Positions 8,620 through 17,930 are shown, counted from the stretch's first letter. The stretch is 55,145 nt of DNA from Bacteroidaceae bacterium (GCA_017429525.1 JAFROT010000002.1:1-55145); one strand, 5' to 3'. Made by a program: numbers and translations. The notes: generated by a model not told the origin, from the sequence alone.

Positions 8620-9108
8620 TTATTTCTGCTGGCTCTCGGCGAGTTTGAGCAGTTTTCGCATTTGTCGTTGGCAACTCGTGCAGGTGCCATAGACGTAGAC
8701 AATTCGGTGGCTGACGGCGAAGCTGCGGGGATGGTAGGTCTCGAGGCTGGCTGCCAGCTCCTTGCTCTTGATGCGGGTGATGTGGTGGCAATGGCTGCAG
8801 ATCTGATAGCTGCGTGGCCTGTCGTCGGCGATGCGCTCGAAGGTGGCGGCCGACGACGAGAAGGGGTGGCGGATGAGCAGGTTGGCCTGCACGAGCAGTT
8901 GCGTGGTCAGATAGAGCGTGTTGGTGCTGACGTGAAAACGATAGACCTGCATGATGTGCTGCAGGTCCTCGATGGTGAAGACGCCTTCAGTCTCATAGAT
9001 AGCATTCAAGATGGCAAACCGTTCCTTGGTCTGCCGAAGTCCGTTGGCGATGAGATACTGCCTGAACTGTTCCTTGACGTTTTCTTGTAGATTGCCTTTT
9101 TCGCTCAT
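8620..9108 (-). CDS. Fur-family transcriptional regulator
   Basis: A 162-residue winged-helix metalloregulator. The N-terminal DNA-binding part contains GLRQTKERFAILNAIY and a recognition region near STNTLYLTTQLL. The C-terminal dimer domain has two CxxC pairs (Cys104/Cys107 and Cys143/Cys146), the structural zinc site of Fur/PerR/Zur proteins. The usual His-rich sensing stretch (HHDH type) before the first CxxC is not present: the sequence there reads RPRSYQICSHCHH. Which metal or signal it senses is therefore unclear. It precedes purA and may control it. The promoter box lies seven bases before the start codon. Confidence 0.85.
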   Translation of the reverse strand: MSEKGNLQENVKEQFRQYLIANGLRQTKERFAILNAIYETEGVFTIEDLQHIMQVYRFHVSTNTLYLTTQLLVQANLLIRHPFSSSAATFERIADDRPRSYQICSHCHHITRIKSKELAASLETYHPRSFAVSHRIVYVYGTCTSCQRQMRKLLKLAESQQK

Positions 9109-9115
9109 GAGCGCA

Positions 9116-9144
9116 CAAAATTACAACATTTTAGGCGAAAGAAA
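9116..9144 (-). promoter_or_regulatory. Promoter of the Fur-family gene
   Basis: On the minus strand TAATTTTG (9123-9116) is a perfect -7 box. TTTC at 9144-9141 is a poor -33 match. The box ends seven bases before the ATG, so the mRNA would have almost no leader. Confidence 0.6.
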
Positions 9145-9160
9145 TAAGGATTTACAGAGA

Positions 9161-9778
9161 TTAACATAGAGTGCCGAGCGACTTGTTGACAGCAGCCTCG
9201 GCTTCATCCGAAGTGTCGGCAAAGCGGAGGAGCGCATTCTGCACGGCTTTACGGAGTGGCAGATAGGTGGCGGGCAGGGCAGAGGCGGCCTGGTCAAGGA
9301 ATTCAGCCTGTGCGTCGGGTGAGAGTTCGGCTCCCTGCATCAGCAACCGCGTGATGACGAGGAAGCCGCAGAGTTGCCGCATCTCGCGTTCGTCGGCCAT
9401 CCATCGGAAAGCGAGGTCGGCCGCCGAAGGTAAACGGGATAGGAGGTCCATTGACAGCAACTGCGCAATCTCGGCTTGCTCTGGCACGAGGCTCTCCACC
9501 CAAATGTCGGCCATATCGCTGTCGAACTCATTGAGCGGATAGAGCATGATGGCCAGCATCTTGGTCTCGCGTATGTTTTCCTGCCAAAGCGCTATGGCGA
9601 GATGATGGTCGGGCGTGAAGTCCTTTGCGATTTCGCGCAGACGAGGCAACTCAATGCCGAAGGCTACGCGATAGCCCATGCCACTCTCACGAATGGCGCG
9701 CGAGGCAATACCATTCATGGCAGCCCGCAGTTCGGCTTTAATGGCTCGGATGTTGTCGTGGACGGTATCGCTCAGCAT
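9161..9778 (-). CDS. AlkD-like DNA alkylation repair protein
   Basis: A 205-residue all-helical protein that resembles the HEAT-like AlkD family (3-methyladenine and 7-methylguanine glycosylases). The stretch FGIELPRLREIAK, followed by LAIALWQENIRETKMLAIML, is the typical beginning of the repeat array. The catalytic Trp/Asp residues of B. cereus AlkD cannot be assigned with confidence: the region that often reads as an NWD motif here reads MADIWVES. It could be a divergent or non-catalytic member. It starts five bases after the peptidase gene and is the last gene of the four-gene minus-strand operon. Confidence 0.65.
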   Translation of the reverse strand: MLSDTVHDNIRAIKAELRAAMNGIASRAIRESGMGYRVAFGIELPRLREIAKDFTPDHHLAIALWQENIRETKMLAIMLYPLNEFDSDMADIWVESLVPEQAEIAQLLSMDLLSRLPSAADLAFRWMADEREMRQLCGFLVITRLLMQGAELSPDAQAEFLDQAASALPATYLPLRKAVQNALLRFADTSDEAEAAVNKSLGTLC

Positions 9779-9783
9779 GAGGG

Positions 9784-11922
9784 CTATTCGTTAATATAAG
9801 GAAGCGTACGATAGTCGCGACTATAGCGGAGCATCTGATGGTCGTAGGCCTCGCCATAGCGCACCTGTACATCGGTGATATTGCCGTTCTTATCCTCGGT
9901 GACAATATATTCGGGGTTGATGAATCCCTTGTAGGGAGCGAGGTCGAGTGCACGATAGCGGGCCAGCACTTCCTGATGGAGCTTGGCATCGACTTTCACG
10001 CCGTAGGTCTCGATGAGCTGGCGTGCTCCCTCGAAGTCGCCCTCGCTCTTGACGCGCTGAATCGCAGCGAGCAGCTTGCCGAAGAGGTCGCGGAGGGCAG
10101 GGTAGTCGTTTATCTTGACGTAGGTCTTACCGTCACGTTGAATGAGTTCTACGGCTGGATGACCGGAGGCCTGCGTGGCGGCATGCTCGAGCACCCAGTG
10201 GGCTACGAGAGCACGATTGCGCATGTGAGCCTCTTCAATCTCGTTGCCCGGCTCTATGCGTACGAGCTGGGTCATGAGACCGTTCATCAGATAGGTATAG
10301 TACTGACTCTTGTAGGCATCGGCGTTGGGCGTGAGCCCAAGTTCTACCAGTTTGGGGTCGGCGATATAGTAGAGGCCGAAGAGGTCGGCGCGAGCTTCTT
10401 CGATAGCGCTCCCATAGGCCTTAAGGGAGTCGGCATCAACGCCAGGCAGCAGCTTGCCTGAGCCGTGCCCGAGACATTCGTGGAGGTCTGTGTGGAGGTC
10501 GTCGCAGACGTCGCCGTACTTGCTGATTAGTTCACGAGTCTGCTCGTCGATGACGAACTCCTCTTGGAAACCATTGCCTCGTGCCGCTTTGTTGTAGGCG
10601 TCGGTCAGATTGCCGATGGTGACGCTCTTGGAGCCGTGCTCAGCCCTGACCCAGTTGCTGTTGGGCAGGTTGATGCCGATGGCAGTGGACGGGTAGAGGT
10701 CGCCGCCGAGCATAGCGGCCACGATGACTTTGGCCGAGATGCCTTTGCATTTCTCCTTCTTGAAACGCGGGTCGACGGGCGAGTGGTCCTCAAACCACTG
10801 GGCGTTGGCCGAGAGTTTCTTTGTCCGTTCGGTAGCCCCCTTATCCTTGAAGTTGGCGATGCCTTCCCAGCTGGCTTTCATGCCCAGCGGGTCGCCGTAG
10901 CTCTCGGTGAAGCCGTTGGTGAAGTCGACATCTCCCTCGGTCTCCTCGACCCATTGGATGGTATAAGTGTCGAAGGTGCGGAGGTCGCCGGTACGATAGT
11001 ATTCGATGAGGCGGTCGATGACGGCAGCCTGTTTGTCGTTCTCGGCTACGGTCTTGGCTTTCTCGAGCCAGAAGATGATGCGGTCGATGGCAGGTCCGTA
11101 GAGGCCTCCGCTGCGCCACACCTTTTCGCACAGTTGCCCATTTTCCTTGACGAGGCGGCTGTTCATGCCGAACATGATGGGATGCGCTGGATCGGTGTCG
11201 GCTTCCTTCATGCGCAGATAGAAGTCCTCGGCCTCGGCTTGCGTGACGCCAGGACCGTAGTAGTTGGCGGCAGAGGTCTGGATGAGGTCCTGCCCGTCGG
11301 CTTGATTGGTGCGCTTGGGATAAAGGGCCGGGTCGAACATGACGGGGAAAATCTCGTCGCAGAGCGCATCGACTGCAGCGACGACGGCAGGGTCGGCAGC
11401 CGTGGCTTTGCTGTCAGCTTGCCCGGCATTGGCGGCAGCTGTCGCTACCAGCGCTGAGTCGATGGGCAGCTTGGAAGGATCCACGCTGTGCAGGGCTTTG
11501 CGGAAGAAGTCCTCGGAGAAACCCGGCTGGAACTTGTCTGAGCCGTAGTGGTGATGGATGCCGTTCGAGAACCAGCAGCGCTTCAGGTAGACGGTCAGCG
11601 CCTTGAAGTCATCGCTCTCGCGGTCGCCTGCATAGTCGGTGTAGACCGTCTCCAGCATCTGGCGGATGCGCAGGTTGTAACGGCCGTTTTGGTCCCAGAG
11701 GATGTCGCGTCCGCTGAGCGCAGCTTCAGAGAGGTAGTAGATCAGCGTCTTCTGGCGAAGTGAGAGTTCGTCAAAGCCTTCGACCTGATAGCGGAGCATC
11801 TGCAGGTCGGCAAAGCGCTCGTCGTTGTATTGGAATTCTGTTTCTTCTTTCTGGGTGCCACAGGATGTGGCGATTGTTGCTGCGGTGAGCACAAACATGA
11901 GCGATAACTTATTGGTGTTCAT
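9784..11922 (-). CDS. Dipeptidyl-peptidase III (peptidase family M49), lipoprotein
   Basis: A zinc exopeptidase of 712 residues that removes dipeptides from the N terminus of oligopeptides. The M49 zinc motif H-x-x-x-G-H appears as HECLGH at 481-486, and the third ligand lies in EEARAD at 508-513. The N terminus ends in the lipobox ATSC with Cys21, so the enzyme is probably a lipoprotein in the periplasm or on the surface. Family members in other organisms are often cytosolic. It is preceded by an AraC regulator (23-bp gap) and followed closely by the AlkD-like gene. Confidence 0.92.
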   Translation of the reverse strand: MNTNKLSLMFVLTAATIATSCGTQKEETEFQYNDERFADLQMLRYQVEGFDELSLRQKTLIYYLSEAALSGRDILWDQNGRYNLRIRQMLETVYTDYAGDRESDDFKALTVYLKRCWFSNGIHHHYGSDKFQPGFSEDFFRKALHSVDPSKLPIDSALVATAAANAGQADSKATAADPAVVAAVDALCDEIFPVMFDPALYPKRTNQADGQDLIQTSAANYYGPGVTQAEAEDFYLRMKEADTDPAHPIMFGMNSRLVKENGQLCEKVWRSGGLYGPAIDRIIFWLEKAKTVAENDKQAAVIDRLIEYYRTGDLRTFDTYTIQWVEETEGDVDFTNGFTESYGDPLGMKASWEGIANFKDKGATERTKKLSANAQWFEDHSPVDPRFKKEKCKGISAKVIVAAMLGGDLYPSTAIGINLPNSNWVRAEHGSKSVTIGNLTDAYNKAARGNGFQEEFVIDEQTRELISKYGDVCDDLHTDLHECLGHGSGKLLPGVDADSLKAYGSAIEEARADLFGLYYIADPKLVELGLTPNADAYKSQYYTYLMNGLMTQLVRIEPGNEIEEAHMRNRALVAHWVLEHAATQASGHPAVELIQRDGKTYVKINDYPALRDLFGKLLAAIQRVKSEGDFEGARQLIETYGVKVDAKLHQEVLARYRALDLAPYKGFINPEYIVTEDKNGNITDVQVRYGEAYDHQMLRYSRDYRTLPYINE

Positions 11923-11945
11923 ATTGAACGTAATGAATGAGGGTG

Positions 11946-12401
11946 TTATTCGGTTTTGGTCTTCTTTCCGCGTTTGGGCTCAGCGGCCTTGGCGAAGAAG
12001 TGGGTCTGATAGTCTTTGGGTGTTTTGCCGTGTATGCGATAGAAGGCGGCGTAGAAGGATTGGCGGTTGGCAAATCCCGATGCCTTGGCCACCTCTCCCA
12101 TGGTGATGCCTTTGTTGCGGCGGTCGGTCATGATGGCGATAGCCTCGCGGATGCGATAGCCGTTGATGAGCTCGGTATAGTTTTGCTGGAAGCGCAGGCT
12201 TACTGCGGCGCTGATGTAGCGTGTGTTGGTGCCTATCTCCTCAGCCAGTTTCTGTGCAGTGAACTTGGGGTCGCGGAATTTCTTCTCGACGATCATCTTT
12301 TTGAGGATTTGCTCATAGATTTCGTCGATCACTTCGGGCTTCACCGCCATGCGATAGATGGCCGGTTTCTCCTTTTTCTCTCTTAAATTGTACTTTGCCA
12401 T
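11946..12401 (-). CDS. Small AraC-family transcriptional regulator
   Basis: A 151-residue protein whose C-terminal two thirds is an AraC/XylS double helix-turn-helix: FTAQKLAEEIGTNTRYISAA, then NGYRIREAIAIM, then ITMGEVAKASGFANRQSFYA, ending KTPKDYQ. There is no sensor domain, only about 45 lysine-rich residues before the HTH, so it may respond to a partner or simply be constitutive. It sits between the zinc-hook coiled-coil gene (18-bp gap) and the peptidase gene and is probably co-transcribed with both. Confidence 0.88.
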   Translation of the reverse strand: MAKYNLREKKEKPAIYRMAVKPEVIDEIYEQILKKMIVEKKFRDPKFTAQKLAEEIGTNTRYISAAVSLRFQQNYTELINGYRIREAIAIMTDRRNKGITMGEVAKASGFANRQSFYAAFYRIHGKTPKDYQTHFFAKAAEPKRGKKTKTE

Positions 12402-12419
12402 GTTAATTATTGTGTTTAG

Positions 12420-15125
12420 TTAGGGAATATTGTTGTCGTTGTTGTCGGTTTGCTGGTGCTTTCTCAGTTGCTCGTCGAACTGAGCCATCTGTAGGAGCAC
12501 TTTACGTCGTTGTTGTTCCAGTTCTGAGATTTGCTGTTCGATGGCCGCTTGTTCGCTGTCGCCGTTGCCCGCGATGGGTCGGAGGCCATCGGCTTGCAGG
12601 GCGATGATCTGTGCGCGTAAGTTGTCGACGCGTGCTTGTGTGATGGACATCTCCAAAAGGTTGCTTCTGATGCGCTGCCGGGCATCGGTCCAGTCCTTGC
12701 CGTCAGCCAGCACCCGCTCCAACTCGGCCACCTGCACAGGCGGGTTGTTGCTGTTGAAGCGTTGCATCCACATGTCCAGTTCGCGCTTGTCGTCGGCCAG
12801 GCGGGCTTCCATCTGATGCGTGGCCTGGTCGATGTGCGCTTGTTGAGCCTCCAGGGAGAGCTTCCTGCGTTCGTGTTCCGTGTACTCGGCCATCAGCGCT
12901 TGCAGGCGCTCGCGTTGTTGGGCCAGCCGTTCGCGTGCCTGCTTGAAAAGGCTTTTGCCGTCCATGTCGGGGAGCAGCTTGGTTAGTGCGGTGATGGCTT
13001 TGGCCTCTCGTTCCTTGCTCTTGTTGGCGATGTTCTCGCAGAGTGCGATGTCAGCCTGTGCCTGTTCGATATTCTTCCGGAGGCGTTCGATAGCCGTGCT
13101 CAGCGTCTGCGACTCGGTGTCGTGCTTGTGTAGGTCGTCTTCCAGTTCGCCCCATTGGTCCATCATGCTTTGGATCTGTAGCTTCAGTCCTTCGTGCGAA
13201 CGTTTCCACCGGTTGAACCATTCGGGGATGGTGATCAGGTGCTCGAGCTCATCGTATCGGCGGCTGAAGTCTTGCGTGGCGCGCGTGAGTTCTTGGTTGA
13301 GGTTCTCCACGAGTCGTGCCATCACTTGGCAGGCTGTATTGACCTCGTTAAGCTGGATGTCGAGGTCGGCTGCCAGTTGTTGCTTCTTCTGTATTTTGAT
13401 GCCAATAGATGAGATCGAGTCGAGGTGGAAGGTGAAGGTGCTGAGTTCTTTCTCAGCGTTCTCGGCGTCGACGGACGTTTTTTCGATGAGTTGTCGCATC
13501 AGCGTGGAGCGCGCCTCGCGATTCGTCGCTGATGAACATTCGCGGAACGAGCGGTCGAGCTTGGCGAAGGTGGCCCATTCCGTGGTATCTTTCTCCTGTC
13601 GGGCTTCGAGGGTTTCCAGGTTGCGCAGTTCCACCTCCAGCCGGCTCTGCGAGGCGGTCAGGTCGGTCTGCATCTCCTGCAATGCTTGCCGCTTGGCCTG
13701 CAACTCGCCACGCAGGGTCTCGCAGTCGGCTTTCAGCGATGAGATGAGCGCATTCTGCTCCGAGATGTACTCGCCTTGCCAGGGATGGTGGGTGGCGCCG
13801 CACACGGTGCAAGGTGTCCCTTCGACGAGGTCGCCACGGAGTTCGATCACGTTCTGACTCTTCGAGAGGGTGAGGTGATAGTTGCGCTGGTCGAGCGCTT
13901 TTGATGTCTTGCGTACGTCCTCGGTCAGGTTGTCGATGTTCTGGTTGAGGTGGTCGATGTGCAGTCGCAGTTGCGTGATCTCTTGGTTCTTCTGCTCGAT
14001 GAGGTCGTAGCCGGCGGCGATATTGCGCCACAGCGAGAATCCCGTCTCGAGCATCAGTCGCCGGCTGTGCAGCTCGAGTGCGCGACGCTGCAGGTTGTAG
14101 CTGTCTTGTCCAGCGATGCTGCGTCGGTGGGCGTCTACTTCCTCCTCTTGAGTGTTGATGTCGGCATTGAGGTTCTGGCTCTCCGAGAACAGTCGCCCGA
14201 GTTGCTCATTGCGCTCATTCTGCTGTCGAAGGGCCTGGTTGAGTTGTTGTGTCACGCTCTCGCGGTAGTGCATCGATGCGTAGAGTTCGTCGAGCTTTGC
14301 CTTGATGCCGCTTCCCTGCAGGATCATGTTGCGATGGGCCTCGAGGGCCTGTCTGCGCAGCGACAGGGCAGCCGTCTCCGTGCGCACCCTCTCGGCGCTC
14401 TGGCTGTTCTCGTGCAGCTCCTTCTGCAGCATTTCCAGCCGTTCGCGCAGTTGGGCCAGGTCGGTAGCATTCGAGGCGTATTCGGCGTTGGCATCGTCGG
14501 CTTGCGCTTGCAGCCGTTCGGCCTCGGCCATGTCGATAGCCGCCTGTACGGCTGCGTTCTGCATCTCGGTCGTCTTGGCCTCCTCGAGGGTCAGCCGTTT
14601 CTCGGCCTCGGTCAGCGCGCGCGTGGCGTCGCTCAGCTCAGTGGCCAGTTGCGTGTGCTGCTGTCGGGCATCGGCGATATTGCCGTTCAGCACGTAGATG
14701 CGCTGGAACCGGCCGTTGATGCTCTCAAATGCCTCGAAGCGCTCCAGCTGTCGCTGCTCGCTGAGCAGGGCTGCTTGCTGCTTGTTGATCTCGTAGAGCT
14801 GCGAACGCTGCTTGGTGAGCTCCGTGTTGACGTCGACAAATCGCTTCAGTTGCTGCTGCTGATGGTGCAGCCGTGCGATGGAGCTCTCCAGGTTGTCCAG
14901 CTTCGTCTGGCAGAGGCGTCGTCCCTCGCGTACGCGTTGCAGCGTAGCATCGTCCAGTCGGTGCTCGGTGAGGCGTTGGCGCTTGATCTCGTTGCGGATG
15001 GTCGTGCGCAGCCACGCCTTGGCATCCTCGGGCAGCGGCTCGTTGAACCGTTCAAGCCACCACCCGCGGATGGCTTCTTCGATGGTGAGCGAATTATTGT
15101 GTAGGGGTGTATTGGAGTCTGTCAT
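12420..15125 (-). CDS. SbcC-like coiled-coil protein with a central zinc hook but no ATPase heads
   Basis: A 901-residue, Gln/Glu/Arg-rich protein that is almost entirely coiled coil. In the middle, at Cys439-x-x-Cys442 (CTVCGATHHPW), it has the zinc-hook motif of SbcC/Rad50, with arms of similar length on both sides. The P-loop expected in the first 50 residues is missing: the N terminus reads SLTIEEAIRGWWLERF. The signature and Walker B segments expected near the C terminus are missing too. There is no room upstream for a lost head, because the next 150 bases hold promoters and then a gene on the other strand. It is the first gene of an operon with an AraC regulator, a peptidase and an AlkD-like protein. 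I infer a tether or scaffold that dimerises through zinc; the function is unknown. Confidence 0.75.
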   Translation of the reverse strand: MTDSNTPLHNNSLTIEEAIRGWWLERFNEPLPEDAKAWLRTTIRNEIKRQRLTEHRLDDATLQRVREGRRLCQTKLDNLESSIARLHHQQQQLKRFVDVNTELTKQRSQLYEINKQQAALLSEQRQLERFEAFESINGRFQRIYVLNGNIADARQQHTQLATELSDATRALTEAEKRLTLEEAKTTEMQNAAVQAAIDMAEAERLQAQADDANAEYASNATDLAQLRERLEMLQKELHENSQSAERVRTETAALSLRRQALEAHRNMILQGSGIKAKLDELYASMHYRESVTQQLNQALRQQNERNEQLGRLFSESQNLNADINTQEEEVDAHRRSIAGQDSYNLQRRALELHSRRLMLETGFSLWRNIAAGYDLIEQKNQEITQLRLHIDHLNQNIDNLTEDVRKTSKALDQRNYHLTLSKSQNVIELRGDLVEGTPCTVCGATHHPWQGEYISEQNALISSLKADCETLRGELQAKRQALQEMQTDLTASQSRLEVELRNLETLEARQEKDTTEWATFAKLDRSFRECSSATNREARSTLMRQLIEKTSVDAENAEKELSTFTFHLDSISSIGIKIQKKQQLAADLDIQLNEVNTACQVMARLVENLNQELTRATQDFSRRYDELEHLITIPEWFNRWKRSHEGLKLQIQSMMDQWGELEDDLHKHDTESQTLSTAIERLRKNIEQAQADIALCENIANKSKEREAKAITALTKLLPDMDGKSLFKQARERLAQQRERLQALMAEYTEHERRKLSLEAQQAHIDQATHQMEARLADDKRELDMWMQRFNSNNPPVQVAELERVLADGKDWTDARQRIRSNLLEMSITQARVDNLRAQIIALQADGLRPIAGNGDSEQAAIEQQISELEQQRRKVLLQMAQFDEQLRKHQQTDNNDNNIP

Positions 15126-15152
15126 TTGAAGGGTTTAGTCCGAAAATCAGAG

Positions 15153-15183
15153 CAAAGTTAGTGATTTTTGAAATTTGCCCAAA
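15153..15183 (-). promoter_or_regulatory. Promoter of the zinc-hook operon
   Basis: TAACTTTG at 15160-15153 and TTTG at 15183-15180 on the minus strand, 19 bases apart. This is an excellent Bacteroidetes promoter with a leader of about 25 bases. Confidence 0.75.
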
Positions 15184-15199
15184 GAAATTTGGCCACTTT

Positions 15200-15231
15200 T
15201 TTGGCTGAACTCTTTCTTTAGATTAATTTTG
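15200..15231 (+). promoter_or_regulatory. Promoter of the GH51 gene
   Basis: TTTG at 15200-15203 and TAATTTTG at 15224-15231, 20 bases apart. The leader to the ATG at 15279 is about 40 bases. It is divergent from the zinc-hook operon promoter. Confidence 0.75.
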
Positions 15232-15278
15232 CCCTCGAAAATGAGTAAAAACAACCATCAAACACTAATTTTTATTGT

Positions 15279-17771
15279 ATGAATCTACATTTTTCACATT
15301 TGTTTGCGTGCGCTCTGCTTGCGTCAGCCAGCTTGGGCGTCCATGCTCAACCCGTGGTCACGGTCGATGTGGCGCACCCGGGCGCAACCGTCAGTCCTCG
15401 TCTGTATGGAATCTTTTTCGAGGAAATCAATCATGCTGGCGATGGCGGCCTCTATGCCGAGCTGGTTCAGAACCGTTCGTTCGAGGACGATGCCTCCACG
15501 CCCGCCCATTGGCAGGCTGTAGGGCAGGCCGTAGCCTCGCTCTCCACCCAGGGTACGCTCAACGACCGCCAGGCCCACCACTTGCAGCTCACGCTCAGCG
15601 CAGCTGGCGCAGGCGTCGAGAACGAGGGCTACTGGGGCATGGCCTTCCGTCAGCAGACCGCCTACACCCTCTCCTTCTGGGTCAAGGCCGAGGATGCCTA
15701 CAAGGGCGATGTCACCGCCACCCTCGTGGGGCGTGATGGCCGCGAACTGGGCGCCGCCACGACCGCACTCAAGCTGAAGGCCGGCCGTTGGCAGCAAGTC
15801 AAGGACATCCGCATCAAGGCCGATGCCAGCGACCCCGAGGGCCGTCTGCGCCTGACCTTCTCGCAGCCCGGCACGCTCTCGCTCGACGTCGTCAGCCTCT
15901 TCCCGCCCACCTACAAGGGTCGTCCCAACGGCTGCCGCATCGACCTCGCCGAGATGCTCGAGGCCCTGCACCCCAAGTTCATGCGCTTCCCCGGCGGATG
16001 CTACGTCGAGGGACAGACCACCGAGCGCAATAGCCTCCACAACCGCTTCGAGTGGAAGAACACCATCGGCCCCATCGAGCAGCGCCCCGGACACCTCAGC
16101 GTCAACTGGGGCTACAACATCACCGACGGCTTTGGCTATCACGAGATGCTGCAACTCGCCGAGGACCTGGGCGCCGAGCCCCTCTTTGTCGTCAACGTAG
16201 GTATAGGCCACGGATGGCTGCAGCCCTACGACCAGATTGAGGAATACATTCAGGAAGCTCTCGATGCCATCGAGTACGCAAATGGTGACGCCAAGACCAC
16301 CAAGTGGGGAGCCCTTCGCGCCCAGAACGGACACCCCGAGCCCTTCAACCTGCGGCTCCTCGAGGTGGGCAACGAGAACGCCAACTTCTACTTCGACAAC
16401 AACCGCGACCAAAGCGACCACTACTTCGAACGCTACATCCAGTTCTACCGCGCCATCAAGGCCAAATATCCCGAGGTCGAGATCATCGGCAACGTCGAGG
16501 CTTGGGGCACCGACGAGCCGTCGTGGCGCAGCAACCATCCCGTCGACATCCTCGATGAACACTACTACCGCTCGCCGTCGTGGTTCGAGAACAACTTTAC
16601 CAAGTATGACACTTATGACCGCAATGGTCCCAAAATCTATATTGGAGAATACGCTGTCACCCAAGGCTTTGGCATTAACGGCCACCTCACCGCTGCCCTC
16701 GGCGAAGCCGTCTACATGCAAGGCCTAGAGCGTAACTCCGACCTGGTCATCATGGGTTCTTATGCACCTATCTTCGTCAACGAGCACAACCCTGCTTGGC
16801 GTCCCGACATGATTCGCTTCAACGCTTCAGAAAGCTTCGGCACGCCATCCTATCAGGTGCAGAAACTGATGGCAAATAATATAGGTACGCGCATAGTCCC
16901 CGTCAGCGTCACCGCCAACATGCTTGCCGCTTCCATTGGTCACCACGTAGGCTTCACCACTTGGGGCACCAAGGCCGAGTTCCGCAACCTTGAGGTCGTG
17001 GACGAGTCGGGCAAGGTCATCCTCAAGGACGATTTCGCTGCCGAGAACGACCATTGGCGCACCTTCGGAGGCGAGGCTGATGCTCGACGTCGCACTCAAA
17101 GCCAATGGGCGTTTGAAGGTGGTGTACTGAAGCAGCAGAATCAGCGCGCCGAGGGTTCCGTCATCCTCAACACCACCGTCCTGCCGGACAACTACACCGT
17201 CCGCGTCCAGGGTCGTCGCCTCGAGGGCAACGAGGGCTTCATCGTCGTCTTCGGAGCCGAGGACGGCCAGAACCTGCTGTGGTGGAACCTCGGTGGTTGG
17301 GGCAACGGTCAGCATGCCGTTGAGCATATGGCGGACGGCGGCAAGAACACCCTTGCAGCTGCACAAGGTCACCTCGAGGAGGGCCGCTGGTACAATGTTG
17401 AGATTCAGGTCAAGGGCACTTCTGCCCGCTGCCTCCTCGACGGCCAACTCATCCACGAGATCACTCTGCCCGAGCGCCAGAGCCTCTATGCCAACGCCAC
17501 CTTCGACGAGAAGACTAACGAGATGATTGTCAAGCTCGTCAACCCCACGCGCCAGCGTCAGACGACCAGAATCCACCTCAACGGCGCCTCCGCCACCCAG
17601 GGACGTGCCATCGTCCTCGCCTCCGCCAACGGTTCCGACGAAAACACCATGCGCGCGCAGCTCAATGTCTCGCCCGAGGATTATCCCGTCCGTATCAGCG
17701 AGCCCTCAAGCTCCATCGTCTACAATGTCCAACCCTTCTCGCTCACGATACTGAGGCTGAAGACTAAATAA
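15279..17771 (+). CDS. Alpha-L-arabinofuranosidase, glycoside hydrolase family 51
   Basis: Releases terminal arabinofuranose from arabinan, arabinoxylan or arabinogalactan. The 830 residues start with a signal peptide cleaved after VHA (residue 23). A carbohydrate-binding-like beta domain (about residues 70-205) interrupts the start of the GH51 fold. The catalytic barrel carries the acid/base Glu366 in VGNENAN and the nucleophile Glu457 in IYIGEYAVT. A second beta domain of the DUF1080/LamG sort (about 565-750) is inserted before the C-terminal sheet. Catalytic residues are intact. The gene stands alone with its own promoter and terminator. The enzyme is probably periplasmic or surface-exposed. 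Confidence 0.94.
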   Translation: MNLHFSHLFACALLASASLGVHAQPVVTVDVAHPGATVSPRLYGIFFEEINHAGDGGLYAELVQNRSFEDDASTPAHWQAVGQAVASLSTQGTLNDRQAHHLQLTLSAAGAGVENEGYWGMAFRQQTAYTLSFWVKAEDAYKGDVTATLVGRDGRELGAATTALKLKAGRWQQVKDIRIKADASDPEGRLRLTFSQPGTLSLDVVSLFPPTYKGRPNGCRIDLAEMLEALHPKFMRFPGGCYVEGQTTERNSLHNRFEWKNTIGPIEQRPGHLSVNWGYNITDGFGYHEMLQLAEDLGAEPLFVVNVGIGHGWLQPYDQIEEYIQEALDAIEYANGDAKTTKWGALRAQNGHPEPFNLRLLEVGNENANFYFDNNRDQSDHYFERYIQFYRAIKAKYPEVEIIGNVEAWGTDEPSWRSNHPVDILDEHYYRSPSWFENNFTKYDTYDRNGPKIYIGEYAVTQGFGINGHLTAALGEAVYMQGLERNSDLVIMGSYAPIFVNEHNPAWRPDMIRFNASESFGTPSYQVQKLMANNIGTRIVPVSVTANMLAASIGHHVGFTTWGTKAEFRNLEVVDESGKVILKDDFAAENDHWRTFGGEADARRRTQSQWAFEGGVLKQQNQRAEGSVILNTTVLPDNYTVRVQGRRLEGNEGFIVVFGAEDGQNLLWWNLGGWGNGQHAVEHMADGGKNTLAAAQGHLEEGRWYNVEIQVKGTSARCLLDGQLIHEITLPERQSLYANATFDEKTNEMIVKLVNPTRQRQTTRIHLNGASATQGRAIVLASANGSDENTMRAQLNVSPEDYPVRISEPSSSIVYNVQPFSLTILRLKTK

Positions 17772-17780
17772 GAATAACAC

Positions 17781-17823
17781 AAGCCCCGCCGCCAGCTCTC
17801 GAAGTCTGACAGCGGGGCTTTTC
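17781..17823 (+). terminator. Terminator of the GH51 gene
   Basis: AAGCCCCGC (17781-17789) pairs perfectly with GCGGGGCTT (17812-17820), followed by TTC. It lies ten bases after the stop codon. Confidence 0.85.
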
Positions 17824-17930
17824 ATTAACTTCGTTGACTTTTGATTCCCGAGCTAAGCTCGCCTACCCGTAGCCTTTCACGACTCGGCAAATCAAACAAG
17901 TTTGTTTGCTCTCGCTGCTCCAAAAGTTCA

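Noticed and set aside
15324-16721. Long minus-strand open frame opposite the GH51 gene
   Set aside because: Mirror of a GC-rich coding sequence; the plus-strand protein has clear GH51 catalytic motifs. The same applies to long antisense frames over susC, susD, the zinc-hook gene and the peptidase genes.
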